A stretch of DNA of 43,926 bases from Streptomyces sp. NRRL S-118. GTDB lineage: Bacteria; Actinomycetota; Actinomycetes; Streptomycetales; Streptomycetaceae. A program made the translations under genes and the position numbers. Each line of letters opens with the position of its first letter. Positions within the stretch are counted from its first letter, which is position 1. Positions 10,301 to 19,003 of the stretch are shown in pieces. Location of the stretch: the NCBI RefSeq assembly GCF_000716335.1, contig NZ_KL591013.1:129630-173555 (forward strand), given 5' to 3'. The notes under the pieces are model-generated. The model was not told the DNA's origin and ran no database searches. It was given only the letters and a program-made list of their open reading frames with translations.

Positions 10301-13300
10301 GCCACCACGCACGTCGTCTCCGACGTGCGCACGTCCTACGACGGCCAGGCGTGGGGTGTGGCGCCCACGAAGGGGGACAAGACCGCCGTCGAGCGTGTGA
10401 CTGGATACAACAGCGGCATCGCGCAGCTCCAGAAGGTAAGCACGGCGCAGTACGACGCGCTTGGCCGGGCGACCGACGAATGGGACGCCGCCGGCACACA
10501 GGTCAAGCACACGGACTACACGCCCGCATCCGGCGGACCTCTGACGGCCACCAAGGAGTCCAACGCGCTCGGTCACTCCGTCACGACCGAAGTGATCCCG
10601 GACTGGGGCGTCAACAAGGCAAGCACCGACCCGAACAACAAGCGTACCGAGATGGCCTATGACGCCCTCGGCCGCCTGACGGACGTCTGGCTCGCTGACC
10701 GCAACCGGGCCAACGGGGACACCCCGAGCCGCAAGTTCGAGTACAAGATCCAGCGTAGTGCGGCCTCGTGGGTGGCCACCAAGTCGCTCAACAACGACGG
10801 CAGCACGTATCAGACCTCGTACGCCATCTACGATGCCCTGCTCAGGCCACGCCAGTCCCAGGCGCCGGCGGTGGTCGGTGGTGGCCGTGTCATCACGGAG
10901 ACCAAGTACGACACCCGTGGCCTGGAAGTGGAGTCCTCGGCGGACTACATCGACGCCACCGCTCCCTCCGGCCAGCTGGCCACATTGCTGACCGCCTCTC
11001 CCGCCAGCACTCGGAAGGTCTACGACGGAGCCGGCCGGCCGACGATCGAGATCACCCTCGCCCTGGAGAAGGAGCACTCCCGCACCACCACGACGTACGA
11101 GGGCAACGCGACGACGGTCGAACCACCGGCCGGTGCGTCCGCCGTGCGCGAGGAGGTCGACGGCCGGGGCCGCCTCGCCGAGAAGAGGGAATACGAAGGC
11201 AACAAGGCGACGGGGGCCTATACCCGCTTCACCTACTCCTACGGCCGGACCGACCAACTGACAAAGGTGCAGGACAACGACGGCAACGCGTGGGAGTACG
11301 AGCACGACTTCCTGGGGCGCCGGACGAGCATCACCGACCCTGACGCAGGTACGTCGAGGACGGAATACAACCAGCTGGACCAGGTCAGCGTCACCGAGGA
11401 CGCCCGGGGCAACATCCTCAGTCACACCTACGACGCACTGGGGCGGCCGACCGGACGGCTCTCGGGCCGGATCCCGGTCGTCAACGGCGTTCCGACGATC
11501 GATGAGTCCAAGTACCTGGCCCGCTGGTCGTACGACACGATCGCTGTCGGCCGGCCCACTTCCTCGATCCGTTACGAGGGTGGCAAGAGCGGCAAGGTCT
11601 ACGCGACCACCAACGCCGCTTACGACCCGCTCTACCGGGTGCTGAAGGAGCAGTACACCATCAGCACCGCCGAGGGCGCGGTGGCGGGCACCGGCACGTA
11701 CGCCATCACCAACGCCTACAACCTGGACGGCACGCTGCAGAAGAGGACCATCCCGGCCATGGGCGGTCTCGCGCAGGAGGTGCTCACCTACGGGTACAAC
11801 GCGCAGCGCCAGCCCACCACACTCCAGGGCCTGACCGGCATCGTCCGAGGCACGGACTACCTGCCGGCCGGTGAGCGCATCCGCCTCACGCTGGGTGTCT
11901 CCTCCACCTCCAAGTGGACGGAGATCAACACCTCCTACGAGGACGGCACGAAGCGGCTGGCACGCCAGACCGTCGTGTCGGAGTCCAACAGTGGCACGGA
12001 CGCCGACACGTACTACCGCTACGACCCGGCCGGCAATCCGGTCGAGATCGACGACCGTTCCACCGCCGCGGGTGACAAGCAGTGCTTCACCTATGACGGG
12101 CACCGGCGTCTGAAGAGCGCGTGGACCGCCAAGACCGACTGCGCGACGGCGCCCACCGCGGCAGGCGTCGGAGGCCTCGCGCCGTACTGGAAGTCGTATA
12201 CGTACGACAGCGCTGGCAACCGGAAGACGGTCACGGACCATCTGGCCGCAAACGGCGCCGCCACCACGACCTACACGTACGACCAGACCACCGGCGGCAA
12301 GCTCCGTCCGCACCTGCTGTCCTCGACCACGACCAGCCCCGCGGACCCGGCGAAGCCGGCCACGGGTTACACGTATGACGCGTCGGGCAACACCACGACG
12401 CGCACGATCGGAGGCAAGACCCAGAACTTCGAATGGGGCCCGGAGAACAATCTCGCCAAGGTGACCGAGGCGAACAGTTCCGAGACCTCGTTCCTCAACG
12501 ACGCCGACGGCAACCGGCTCATCCGGCGCGACGCCACGGGCACGACGCTGTACCTCGGCGAGACCGAGCTGCGGCATGACAAGGCGACCGGCAAGGTCGA
12601 GGCGACCCGGTACTACACGCACGGCAGCCAGGTCGTCGCGGTGCGCACCCCTCAGTCGCTCACCTGGATGAGCGCCGATCACAATGGCACGGCCAACGTG
12701 CAGATCGACGCGGCGACGCAGGTGGTCACCCGCCGGCACATACAGCCGTTCGGTGAGACACGTGGTACGCAGCCCACCACGTGGGCCGGCGACAAGGGCT
12801 TCGTGGGGGGAACGGAGGACCCCACGGGCCTCACCCACCTCGGCGCACGCGAGTACGACGCGACGACGGGCCGTTTCATCAGCGCCGACCCGGTGGCGGA
12901 TCTGAAGGACCCGCAACAGGTCAACGGATACGCCTACAGCAACAACAACCCCATCACTTTCGCCGACCCGGACGGGAAGTTCTTCCTGTCGTTCCTGTTC
13001 GCGCTGATCAGGCTCATCAAGGCGATCATTCGGTACGTGGCTGCGGCCGCCCATACCGGCTACCGCCAGCAGTCCAGCCAGCGCGCGTCACGGAACGGGT
13101 CTCGTACCGGTATCTCCGCCGCCGGAAGCGCAAACCACGCCAGTGCTTCTGCTGACAGCTGTCCCGCGATACAGCGCAACTATGGGATCTGCAACAACAA
13201 GGAACCCGAGAACGCCAAGGCGCAGGGTAGCTTCGGCGATTTCCTCGGTGGACTCGGTCACAACCTGGCAGCCTCCGGCGAGGCGATGAGCAACTTCAGC

Positions 13301-13912
13301 CCGTGGTGCTGGATCGAGGACTGCAGTGGCGCCACGAAGCAGTACGACGATTTCGTCACGGAACAGGGCGTCGACAAGAAGACCGAGGCATGGGACGCAG
13401 GTGACGCTGTCGTCGAGGTAGCAGGGCTGTTCAGCCTTGCCGGTGCACTGAAGTCGGTTGCCAAGAAACTCCTGAAGGGTGGTACAAGCAGCGGAAAGAA
13501 CCTCGCCGATGACGGCCTGAACACCTCGGGTGGAGCGCATCGGACGGACATGCCGTTCCGTGGTGACGGCCAGACGGTCTTCCATGGACACGGATCGTGG
13601 CGTCCCGAGAACGGCACCACGGTCGTTCCTCCAGGGACCTGGCTGCACCTCTACGAGGAGCATGGGTACACCATCACCCGCCAGAAGGGGATGTCGATCT
13701 CCGGACCCGGCGGCCATCGCAATACACCATGGCAGATCGCCAAGCCCGGCGACGAGATTCCGAACTACACCCTCGCCCCGCTGGGACCCGGGTTCTTCTT
13801 CCGGAACGGCTCCACGGTTGTGGACCAACGGACTCCGCTCAGTGACCTGCTGAAGCCGAACATGGGGGTCTGCCACTGGGCCGCTTGCCGCGGCAACAAG
13901 ACCCGCCGATAA
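7328..13912 (+). CDS. Rhs/YD-repeat polymorphic toxin with Stv-like C-terminal domain
   Basis: A 2194-residue exported contact-toxin candidate. The N-terminus is basic then hydrophobic (RRRIAAVALPVTTAIVTTLL), a likely export signal. Residues about 270-420 form the SpvB/Rhs entry region (SVAIGYSAQSVDGRTSST). Residues about 850-1820 contain many YD repeats such as YDALGRLTDVW and YEHDFLGRRTSITDPDAG. The Rhs core closes near 1824-1882 with LGAREYDATTGRFISADPV and NPITFADPDGK, the usual junction before a variable toxin tip. The tip starts with a hydrophobic stretch (FFLSFLFALIRLIKAIIRYV). It ends (about 2065-2194) in a domain with FHGHGSW, VVPPGTWLHLY, IPNYTLAPLGPG and CHWAACRG, resembling the putative adhesin Stv family. 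Starts at 7343 (TTG) or 7361 (GTG) are possible. The tip's biochemical activity is unknown. Confidence 0.88.
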   Translation: MRETLLSGTPRVPSWSWRKASRRRIAAVALPVTTAIVTTLLGAAPAQQYERDPSALEKPDFGKAEPFRAKHKPVSDPTRRAAAKTREKAARKVAWPEAGTASVAVPSRPDAETRAGRLPVSLGRPVPAKAGKSAAARAAAANRLPKPAPAKAEVRILDRARTAKLGIEGVVLTVRRADGKADPAGLSVGLDYSGFAHAYSGNWASRLRLVQLPACALTTPEKPACRTTTPVPSSNDTADRTLTAQVTTPKATTAQARSASAFTVLAASAGTSSDQGTYEATPLSPSATWSGGGSNGDFTWSYPMDVVPAPAGPAPSVAIGYSAQSVDGRTSSTSAQPSWIGEGFDLPTSYIERSYGSCDDDGQDKKYDQCWKEDNASIVLNGKSSSLILLDRTKGTWRLQGDDGERVVRTTGAVNGDDDGEHWTVTTTDGTQYVFGKNRLPGWAAGKAETNSVWTVPVFGDDSGEPGYDAGTSFSARSKNQAWRWNLDYVVDPHGNVMTYWYDKELNYYARNGTTGNGVEYVRGGHLKRIDYGQRTDTIFSTTQPAAARVKFTVAERCVPVSGGETCTTLTETNRNAWPDVPYDQICKKDTVCTDQPAPSFFSRKRLTGVTTQVYKGTGTGADTDYRDVNHWALDQSFPDPGDGSNAGLWLKSIQHTGKVGTPVALPAITFSGVQLHNRVDKTGDDVPPFIKWRVRTVTSETGSVLNVNYSDPECVADTNIPAALDKNTKRCYPVKWIPPSNPTAGTDPQPRTDWFHKYVVTQVTESDPTGGAPLKQTDYTYHGGGAWAYDDQSPITPAKYRTWGIWRGFQKVTTHTGEAAGVRSRSTSLFYRGMHGDKQLDGTTRTETVTDSTGTAVNDEEQYAGQVREAITYNGTTGGEVSGTITTPWSQNTATATHSYGTVRAWMTRTGKEVKRTPVTGGTPITSTTSTTYDTQSGQPLTVETEGGGVKDCTRTEYAKNTTAWLLTAVKRVEKVSVGCGVTPNRTGDPATTHVVSDVRTSYDGQAWGVAPTKGDKTAVERVTGYNSGIAQLQKVSTAQYDALGRATDEWDAAGTQVKHTDYTPASGGPLTATKESNALGHSVTTEVIPDWGVNKASTDPNNKRTEMAYDALGRLTDVWLADRNRANGDTPSRKFEYKIQRSAASWVATKSLNNDGSTYQTSYAIYDALLRPRQSQAPAVVGGGRVITETKYDTRGLEVESSADYIDATAPSGQLATLLTASPASTRKVYDGAGRPTIEITLALEKEHSRTTTTYEGNATTVEPPAGASAVREEVDGRGRLAEKREYEGNKATGAYTRFTYSYGRTDQLTKVQDNDGNAWEYEHDFLGRRTSITDPDAGTSRTEYNQLDQVSVTEDARGNILSHTYDALGRPTGRLSGRIPVVNGVPTIDESKYLARWSYDTIAVGRPTSSIRYEGGKSGKVYATTNAAYDPLYRVLKEQYTISTAEGAVAGTGTYAITNAYNLDGTLQKRTIPAMGGLAQEVLTYGYNAQRQPTTLQGLTGIVRGTDYLPAGERIRLTLGVSSTSKWTEINTSYEDGTKRLARQTVVSESNSGTDADTYYRYDPAGNPVEIDDRSTAAGDKQCFTYDGHRRLKSAWTAKTDCATAPTAAGVGGLAPYWKSYTYDSAGNRKTVTDHLAANGAATTTYTYDQTTGGKLRPHLLSSTTTSPADPAKPATGYTYDASGNTTTRTIGGKTQNFEWGPENNLAKVTEANSSETSFLNDADGNRLIRRDATGTTLYLGETELRHDKATGKVEATRYYTHGSQVVAVRTPQSLTWMSADHNGTANVQIDAATQVVTRRHIQPFGETRGTQPTTWAGDKGFVGGTEDPTGLTHLGAREYDATTGRFISADPVADLKDPQQVNGYAYSNNNPITFADPDGKFFLSFLFALIRLIKAIIRYVAAAAHTGYRQQSSQRASRNGSRTGISAAGSANHASASADSCPAIQRNYGICNNKEPENAKAQGSFGDFLGGLGHNLAASGEAMSNFSPWCWIEDCSGATKQYDDFVTEQGVDKKTEAWDAGDAVVEVAGLFSLAGALKSVAKKLLKGGTSSGKNLADDGLNTSGGAHRTDMPFRGDGQTVFHGHGSWRPENGTTVVPPGTWLHLYEEHGYTITRQKGMSISGPGGHRNTPWQIAKPGDEIPNYTLAPLGPGFFFRNGSTVVDQRTPLSDLLKPNMGVCHWAACRGNKTRR

Positions 13913-13947
13913 AGTACAGAACTACAATCGGCCACGACGACAGAGAA

Positions 13948-13977
13948 CCTGGGCCCGGCGTACATGCCGGGCCCAGG
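13948..13977 (+). terminator. Intercistronic hairpin between Rhs toxin and immunity gene
   Basis: CCTGGGCCCGGC and GCCGGGCCCAGG form a perfect 12-bp stem around the loop GTACAT, with no T-tract. It lies between the toxin stop codon and the ribosome binding site of the next gene. It could attenuate transcription or stabilise the toxin mRNA end while a separate promoter serves the downstream gene. Confidence 0.6.
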
Positions 13978-14002
13978 CCCATGGCAACCACGGGAGAAAA
14001 CG

Positions 14003-14686
14003 ATGGAGTACCTCGACCTGTCCCCCTACGAGTACACAGACTTCCCGATCCCTATGCGCTGCATCGGGTGGCTCGGCCAAGAGCACGGGATGCAGTCCTC
14101 TCAAAATCCGCCCATGGATCTTCGGACCTACGAAAGATTCAAGTCCGCCTCCCGCCGCCTCAGCGCCGTCATGCTCGGAACCCACGACTGTGAGTTCTGC
14201 CCGGATGATTACTGGTTCGAGGGCAACGGCGAATACCGGTACTACATGCCGGATGGCCAGACTTATGCGGCACCCATGATGGTCGTTCATTATGTCGATG
14301 CGCACGACTATCGCCTGCCCATGCCATTCCGGGAGAGCTTGATGCATCCTGGGGAATTGGTTTGGGATTGGCGAGCGGAACGCCTGTCTGCGGTGCTGCT
14401 CGACGAATCTGCCGACTTCGAAGTCCGTTGTGAGGCCATTATCGACCTCACCAACTGGCAGGACGATCGATCCCTTACCGCCTTGCGGCGTGCTGCGGAA
14501 GACGAACTCCTCGTCGATGTCAGTGGGCACGAACTGGGCCGATCCTTGGCTCTGCTCAGTGCAGGCAGGGGAGAAGGCGGTCGTCACCTTGTCGACGAGG
14601 CGGAACTCCCTTCACCGGTCAGAGAAGGTATCGCCCTGGCCCTTCGGGAGCTGCCGGGCGGGGGGATGCGGTCCACCAGGCATTGA
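14003..14686 (+). CDS. DUF7919-like protein, putative Rhs immunity factor
   Basis: A 227-residue soluble protein. Its first ~115 residues match a family I recall as DUF7919 in Streptomyces: a YLDLSPYEYTDF opening, an IGWL segment, HDCEFCP, GNGEYRY and YAAPMMVVHY. The second half (about 130-227) is alpha-helical and HEAT-like (RCEAIIDLTNWQDDRSLTAL). I chose the ATG at 14003 because GGGAGAAA precedes it. It is directly downstream of the Rhs toxin on the same strand, where immunity genes normally sit. The gene is visibly less GC-rich than its neighbours, as expected for a recently exchanged toxin/immunity cassette. The immunity role is inferred from position; the function of the family is not established to my knowledge. 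Confidence 0.72.
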   Translation: MEYLDLSPYEYTDFPIPMRCIGWLGQEHGMQSSQNPPMDLRTYERFKSASRRLSAVMLGTHDCEFCPDDYWFEGNGEYRYYMPDGQTYAAPMMVVHYVDAHDYRLPMPFRESLMHPGELVWDWRAERLSAVLLDESADFEVRCEAIIDLTNWQDDRSLTALRRAAEDELLVDVSGHELGRSLALLSAGRGEGGRHLVDEAELPSPVREGIALALRELPGGGMRSTRH

Positions 14687-14695
14687 TGCCGCGCC

Positions 14696-15292
14696 TCAGC
14701 CCTCCAGGTGCCCCGTGTCGTTCCAGCGGGAGATCGCCGGGTCCCCGTACGCCCAGCCCAGGACCGACAGGCTCGTGGGGTTGAGGTGGATGCGGGCGGC
14801 GAAGGAGACGTCCTCGCCGAGCCAGCGGGCGCCGATGGAGCGCAGGATGTGGCCGTGCGCGAAGACCAGGACGTCGCGGTCGGCCGAGCGGGCCCACTCC
14901 ACGACCTCGTCGGCGCGGTCGGACAGCTGCCGCAGGGTCTCCCCCTCGGGCACGCCGTCGCGCCAGATGAACCAGTCCGGCCGGATCGCCTTGATCTCAG
15001 CCGGGGTCATGCCCTCGTACGCGCCGTAGTCCCACTCCATGAGCGTGTCCCACCGCTCGGCGCGGTCGCCGAACCCGGCGAGCTCGCAGGTCTCCCGCGC
15101 GCGTGCCAGCGGGCTCGTACGGATCTCGACGCCGTCCAGGCCGCCCCAGGGGCCGCGGTGGAGGCGTTCGCCCAGCAGTTTCGCGCCCCGGCGGCCCTCC
15201 TCGAGGAGGGGTATGTCCGTCCTGCCGGTGTGCTTGCCCAGCAGTGACCACTCGGTCTGGCCGTGCCGGGCGAGCAGGATGCGCGGTGCCAT
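14696..15292 (-). CDS. Histidine phosphatase family protein
   Basis: A 198-residue phosphoglycerate-mutase-like phosphatase. The signature [10 protein letters not shown] provides the catalytic R9-H10-G11 triad. [16 protein letters not shown] follows the usual spacing. [10 protein letters not shown] supplies the acidic proton donor region, and VFAHGHILR near residue 146 provides the second catalytic histidine. Such proteins hydrolyse phosphomonoesters through a phosphohistidine intermediate; the substrate cannot be told from sequence. A GGGAGAGCC ribosome binding site precedes the ATG. Its 3' end is only nine bases from the convergent immunity-like gene, and it diverges from the PAP2 gene. Confidence 0.9.
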   Translation of the reverse strand: MAPRILLARHGQTEWSLLGKHTGRTDIPLLEEGRRGAKLLGERLHRGPWGGLDGVEIRTSPLARARETCELAGFGDRAERWDTLMEWDYGAYEGMTPAEIKAIRPDWFIWRDGVPEGETLRQLSDRADEVVEWARSADRDVLVFAHGHILRSIGARWLGEDVSFAARIHLNPTSLSVLGWAYGDPAISRWNDTGHLEG

Positions 15293-15439
15293 GGGGGCTC
15301 TCCCTGAGGTTCGAAGCGTTGCCCCTTCATCATCCCGTACGTGAACACGAGGCGGCCGGGAGGCAACCCCGGCCACCATCTCCGCGTCCATGACAGGGGG
15401 TCGGCGAGCGGCCACGGGAGCGCACAGGGGGATGTCCGG

Positions 15440-16351
15440 ATGCCGTACACCGCCACGGCCCGTCGCCCGCGCTGGTGGCCCGAGCTGCTGCTCATCGCGG
15501 TGGTGTACGCGGCCTACTCCGGCGGCCGGCTGCTCGCCCGCGGCGACGTCACGACCGCCGTCGACCACGGGCTGGCGATCCTGCGGCTGGAGCAGCTCCT
15601 CCACCTGGACGCCGAGCACCCGCTGAACCGGCTGTTCACCGGCACCCCCGCGCTCGGCATACCCGCCGACTTCGCGTACGCCACGCTGCACTACCTGGTC
15701 ACCCCGGCGGTCCTGGTCTGGCTCTTCCGCCGCCGGCCGCTGCGCTACCGGGCCGCCCGCACCTGGCTGATGGTGTCCACGCTGCTCGGGCTCGTGGGTT
15801 TCACCCTGATGCCGACCTGCCCGCCCCGGTTGCTCGACGCCGGGCACGGTTTCGTCGACACGATGGCGCAGTTCAGCTCGTACGGCTGGTGGGGCGGCGA
15901 GGCGAGCGCCCCGCGCGGGCTCGGCGGCATGACCAACCAGTACGCGGCGATGCCGAGCCTGCACGTCGGCTGGGCGCTGTGGTGCGGGGTGATGGTGTGG
16001 CGGTACGGGCGTACGCCGCTGCTGAAGGCGCTGGGGGTCGCGTACCCGCTGCTGACGGTCGTCGTGGTCATGGGGACGGCCAACCACTACTTCCTCGACG
16101 CCGTGGCGGGGTGCGCCGTGATGGGCCTCGGACTGGTGCTCGCGCGGCCCGCGACGCGGGGCGCGGACCGGTTGCGGGGTCTGGCGCGGGAACGTTTCGG
16201 CGGACATTTCGGCGGACGTTTCGCCGGGGCCGGTACCACGGGCGCGTCCCCGATTGTCAGTGGCGGATGCGAGACTTCCGCGGGTGAGCGAATACCTGGG
16301 CAGCGGGCCCGATCGGCGTCCGCAGACGACACTCCGGCAGCGGCTCGCTGA
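15440..16351 (+). CDS. PAP2-family membrane phosphatase
   Basis: A 303-residue integral membrane protein of the PAP2 superfamily, in the subgroup often annotated as inositolphosphotransferase or Aur1/Ipt1-like. Several hydrophobic helices are visible, starting with [14 protein letters not shown]. The catalytic motifs are [11 protein letters not shown] and [10 protein letters not shown], which provide the two histidines and the aspartate. The segment [10 protein letters not shown] precedes them as in relatives. The ATG at 15440 is preferred over the upstream 15341 start because the added 33 residues look non-coding and would cross the divergent promoter. The last ~68 bases, an unconserved hydrophilic tail, overlap the start of the nuclease gene. 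The lipid substrate is unknown. Confidence 0.85.
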   Translation: MPYTATARRPRWWPELLLIAVVYAAYSGGRLLARGDVTTAVDHGLAILRLEQLLHLDAEHPLNRLFTGTPALGIPADFAYATLHYLVTPAVLVWLFRRRPLRYRAARTWLMVSTLLGLVGFTLMPTCPPRLLDAGHGFVDTMAQFSSYGWWGGEASAPRGLGGMTNQYAAMPSLHVGWALWCGVMVWRYGRTPLLKALGVAYPLLTVVVVMGTANHYFLDAVAGCAVMGLGLVLARPATRGADRLRGLARERFGGHFGGRFAGAGTTGASPIVSGGCETSAGERIPGQRARSASADDTPAAAR

Positions 16352-17417
16352 GCTGCGGGGTCCCGCCGCCGCGCCGCATCCGCTGGATGCCCGCGCGCTG
16401 GCCGCGCTGGCCGCGAACCCCGGCTGCCGGCGCCGCGCGCTGCTCGACGGCGCGGGGGTCGACAAGGCCGCTCTGGCGTCCGCGCTCGGGGCGCCGTCGG
16501 GCTTCGGCCAGTCGCAGTTCGCGTTCATGCGCGGCAACGCCTTCGAGGCGAAGGTCAAGGCCGACGGCGGCGCGGAGCTGCTGCGGCTGCTGGGCGTGGA
16601 CGGCCGGGAGGACGTACGCGTACCGGACCTGGCGGCGGCCGGGCCCCAGGGCCGCGCGGCGCGTACGGCGCTGGCGCTGCGCGAGGCGACCGAGGCGGGC
16701 GGCGAGGGCGCCTGGTCGCTGCTCGACCACCCGATGCTGGCCCTGGAGGTCGCCGGGTCGCCCGCGTACCTGGAACCGGACGCGGTCGTGGTGAGCCCCG
16801 ACGGGCGGTGGACGGTCGTCGAGATCAAGTCGTTCCCGATGATCGACGGCTCCGCCGATGCCGCGAAGGTGGGCGCCGCCGCCCGGCAGGCCGCCGTGTA
16901 CGTGCTGGCGCTGGAGCGGGTCGCCGCGCTCACGCAGGGCGCCGAGGTGGCGCACTCCGTGCTGCTGGTCTGCCCCCGGGACTTCTCCAACCAGCCGACG
17001 GGGTCGGTCGTCGACGTGCGCAAGCAGCTGTCGGTGACGCGGCGGCAGCTCGCGCGGCTGACGCGCATCGAGGACATCGCGGCCGCCCTGCCGGAGGGGG
17101 TCACCTTCGATGTCGAGACCTGCTCGGCGGACCAGTTGTCCGCCGCGGTGGACGCGGTGCCGCACGCGTACGCGCCCGAGTGCCTCGCCGCGTGCGAGCT
17201 GGCGTTCCACTGCCGCGACCGGGCGCGGTCGGCGGGCGCGGTGGAGGCGCTCGGGCGGTCGCTGCGCGGCGAGCTGGGCGGGCTGACGACGGTCGGCGCG
17301 GTGCTGTCCGCGGCGCGCGGCGAGACCGGCGACCCGGACGACCCGGCGGTGGCCGCGCTGCGGCGGGCCGCGGCGCTGCGGGCGGAGTCCCTGGAGGAGG
17401 CGGGCGCGTGTCGCTGA
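16284..17417 (+). CDS. Cas4/RecB-type Fe-S nuclease (PD-(D/E)XK)
   Basis: A 377-residue nuclease with a complete RecB-family signature. GNAFEAKV at 84-91 is motif I, EPDAVVV at 164-170 holds D166, VVEIKSF holds E180 and K182, and QAAVY at 202-206 is the QxxxY motif. Four cysteines fit a 4Fe-4S cluster: C48 in [12 protein letters not shown], and C300, C304 and C310 in [11 protein letters not shown] (C-x3-C-x5-C). This is the arrangement of Cas4, AddB and the Dna2 nuclease domain. The GTG at 16284 is preferred; a TTG at 16254 would add ten residues. It overlaps the PAP2 gene upstream and the next gene by 10 bases, so translational coupling is likely. No CRISPR array or other cas gene is present. 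Confidence 0.85.
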   Translation: MSEYLGSGPDRRPQTTLRQRLAELRGPAAAPHPLDARALAALAANPGCRRRALLDGAGVDKAALASALGAPSGFGQSQFAFMRGNAFEAKVKADGGAELLRLLGVDGREDVRVPDLAAAGPQGRAARTALALREATEAGGEGAWSLLDHPMLALEVAGSPAYLEPDAVVVSPDGRWTVVEIKSFPMIDGSADAAKVGAAARQAAVYVLALERVAALTQGAEVAHSVLLVCPRDFSNQPTGSVVDVRKQLSVTRRQLARLTRIEDIAAALPEGVTFDVETCSADQLSAAVDAVPHAYAPECLAACELAFHCRDRARSAGAVEALGRSLRGELGGLTTVGAVLSAARGETGDPDDPAVAALRRAAALRAESLEEAGACR

Positions 17418-19003
17418 TCGCCACGCTGGCGCGGCTGGAGGCCATGGAGTCGGGGCGGGCCCAGCCGCTCACCACGGTGCGGCACCGCCACCTGTCGCGG
17501 CGGCCCCTCGTCCTCGTACCGCTGACGACCGCCGGTGAGGCCGGTGCGCCGCTCGGGGCGCTCGTCGGGACGGATCCGGAGGAGCCGCGGCTGCTGGTCG
17601 TGCCGCAGCCGCGCGACCGGGACCTGAGGTTCGCGTTCCTCGCGGACCTGGCCGAGGTGGTCATCCCGTACCTCGACGCGTACGCCGACGACGTCGAGGC
17701 GGCCGAGCGCAGCGAGACCGACCCGGAGACCGGCAAGAAGGTCAAGGTGGAGGTCGAACTGTGCGCGGACGCGCCGCAGCTGATCGTGCCGAGCCGCGCG
17801 GGCATCGAGTACGTCCGGCTGCTGGGCCGGTCCATGCGGTTCCGGCGCACCGCCGAGCAGGACCCGGAGACGCCCTTCCCGGCACCGCCCCGGGTGCCGC
17901 TGCTGGGGCGGTGGCTGACGCACTACGGCGAGCGGGCCCGCGTGCCGGGCTCCTCGCTGCTGCTGGCGGCCACCGACCTGCTGAACCGGCACTGGGCGAC
18001 CGGCCAGTCGTCCCTGGAGGACCAGCACTTGGGGGCGCTGCTCGCCTGGATCGACCCCCCGGCGGGGACGGGACAGGCGGCCGCCGAGGCCGCGCTGCGG
18101 GCCGAGCTCGCGCGGGACCGGGAGGGGCAGCTGCTGTGCCCGCCGGCCGGCCCGGCGACCGACCCGGCGTTCGACAACCGGCTGCTGGCCCCCGCGATCG
18201 AGCGGTACGACCGGGCCCGGCAGGCGCTCGCGGCGGCGGAGGACGGCGGGACGGCGGACGAGCGGCTCGGTGAACTGCACCGCGCCGAAGGGGAGATCCG
18301 GCGGCTGCTCCTCACCCAGCTGCGCCCCACGTGGGAGGCGGTGTGGCGGGCGATCGAGCTGGTGCGCGCGCTGCCGCCGGGCGCCCGCGTGGCGGACCGG
18401 TGGACGCGGGACCGCTGGTCGTTCACCGGCCACCGGGACCGGGTGCGGGCCGGGGAGCCGCCGCAGCCGCGCCGCGACGACGCCGTGACGGCGGCGCAGA
18501 AGCTCGCCGCGCGGGAGAGCGCGCAGGCGCAGCTGGAGGCTCAGGAGGCGCTGGACGACCCGCTGGTGCTGGCGGGGCGTCGGCTCGCGGGTGAGGCGTT
18601 CGTCGCCGAGGTGGTGGACGTGACGATGGCGTGGTCGGAGGCCAGACGGCCGGCGCCGCGGCCGCTGCTGACCGTGCGCACCGACGACCGGCCGCACCTG
18701 GGCGAGGGGACGAAGGCGTACCGCTCGCTGGACGGCAAGCCGCAGACGGCGCAGTTCGTGCGGTACGAGGAGGACGGGACGCTGGTGTTGCGGGTGCTGG
18801 ACCGGATGGGGAGGGGCAAGGAGCCCGCGGAGGGCTCCGTGCCGGAGAAGGGCGACCGGATCGCCTGGACGCTGTTCGAGCACGACCAGCGGGTGGGCCC
18901 GAAGCTGCCGGACCCTGAGGAGACGCCGTGGACCCACGGCGGTCCGCCGCGTACCGACGCCGCCGAGAACCCCGACCCCGTGACGCCGGAGGACCTGCTG
19001 TGA
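17408..19003 (+). CDS. Unrecognised 531-aa partner of nuclease/helicase module
   Basis: I do not recognise this family. The GTG at 17408 overlaps the end of the nuclease gene. Early residues include a beta-rich region ([31 protein letters not shown]) and the segment [19 protein letters not shown]. The middle is long, alanine-rich and helical ([17 protein letters not shown], then [17 protein letters not shown]). The end is again beta-rich ([19 protein letters not shown] and [19 protein letters not shown]), reminiscent of the beta-barrel that precedes the motor core in UPF1/Dna2-type helicases. I see no Walker motif, signal peptide or membrane segment. Its stop overlaps the helicase start by four bases. 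The context implies it bridges or regulates the nuclease and helicase. Confidence 0.75.
   Translation: MSLIATLARLEAMESGRAQPLTTVRHRHLSRRPLVLVPLTTAGEAGAPLGALVGTDPEEPRLLVVPQPRDRDLRFAFLADLAEVVIPYLDAYADDVEAAERSETDPETGKKVKVEVELCADAPQLIVPSRAGIEYVRLLGRSMRFRRTAEQDPETPFPAPPRVPLLGRWLTHYGERARVPGSSLLLAATDLLNRHWATGQSSLEDQHLGALLAWIDPPAGTGQAAAEAALRAELARDREGQLLCPPAGPATDPAFDNRLLAPAIERYDRARQALAAAEDGGTADERLGELHRAEGEIRRLLLTQLRPTWEAVWRAIELVRALPPGARVADRWTRDRWSFTGHRDRVRAGEPPQPRRDDAVTAAQKLAARESAQAQLEAQEALDDPLVLAGRRLAGEAFVAEVVDVTMAWSEARRPAPRPLLTVRTDDRPHLGEGTKAYRSLDGKPQTAQFVRYEEDGTLVLRVLDRMGRGKEPAEGSVPEKGDRIAWTLFEHDQRVGPKLPDPEETPWTHGGPPRTDAAENPDPVTPEDLL

Noticed and set aside
7373..13054. An 1893-codon minus-strand frame opposite the Rhs gene
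   Set aside because: Composition is Arg/Val/Gly-biased without any domain motif; it mirrors the codon bias of the Rhs gene.
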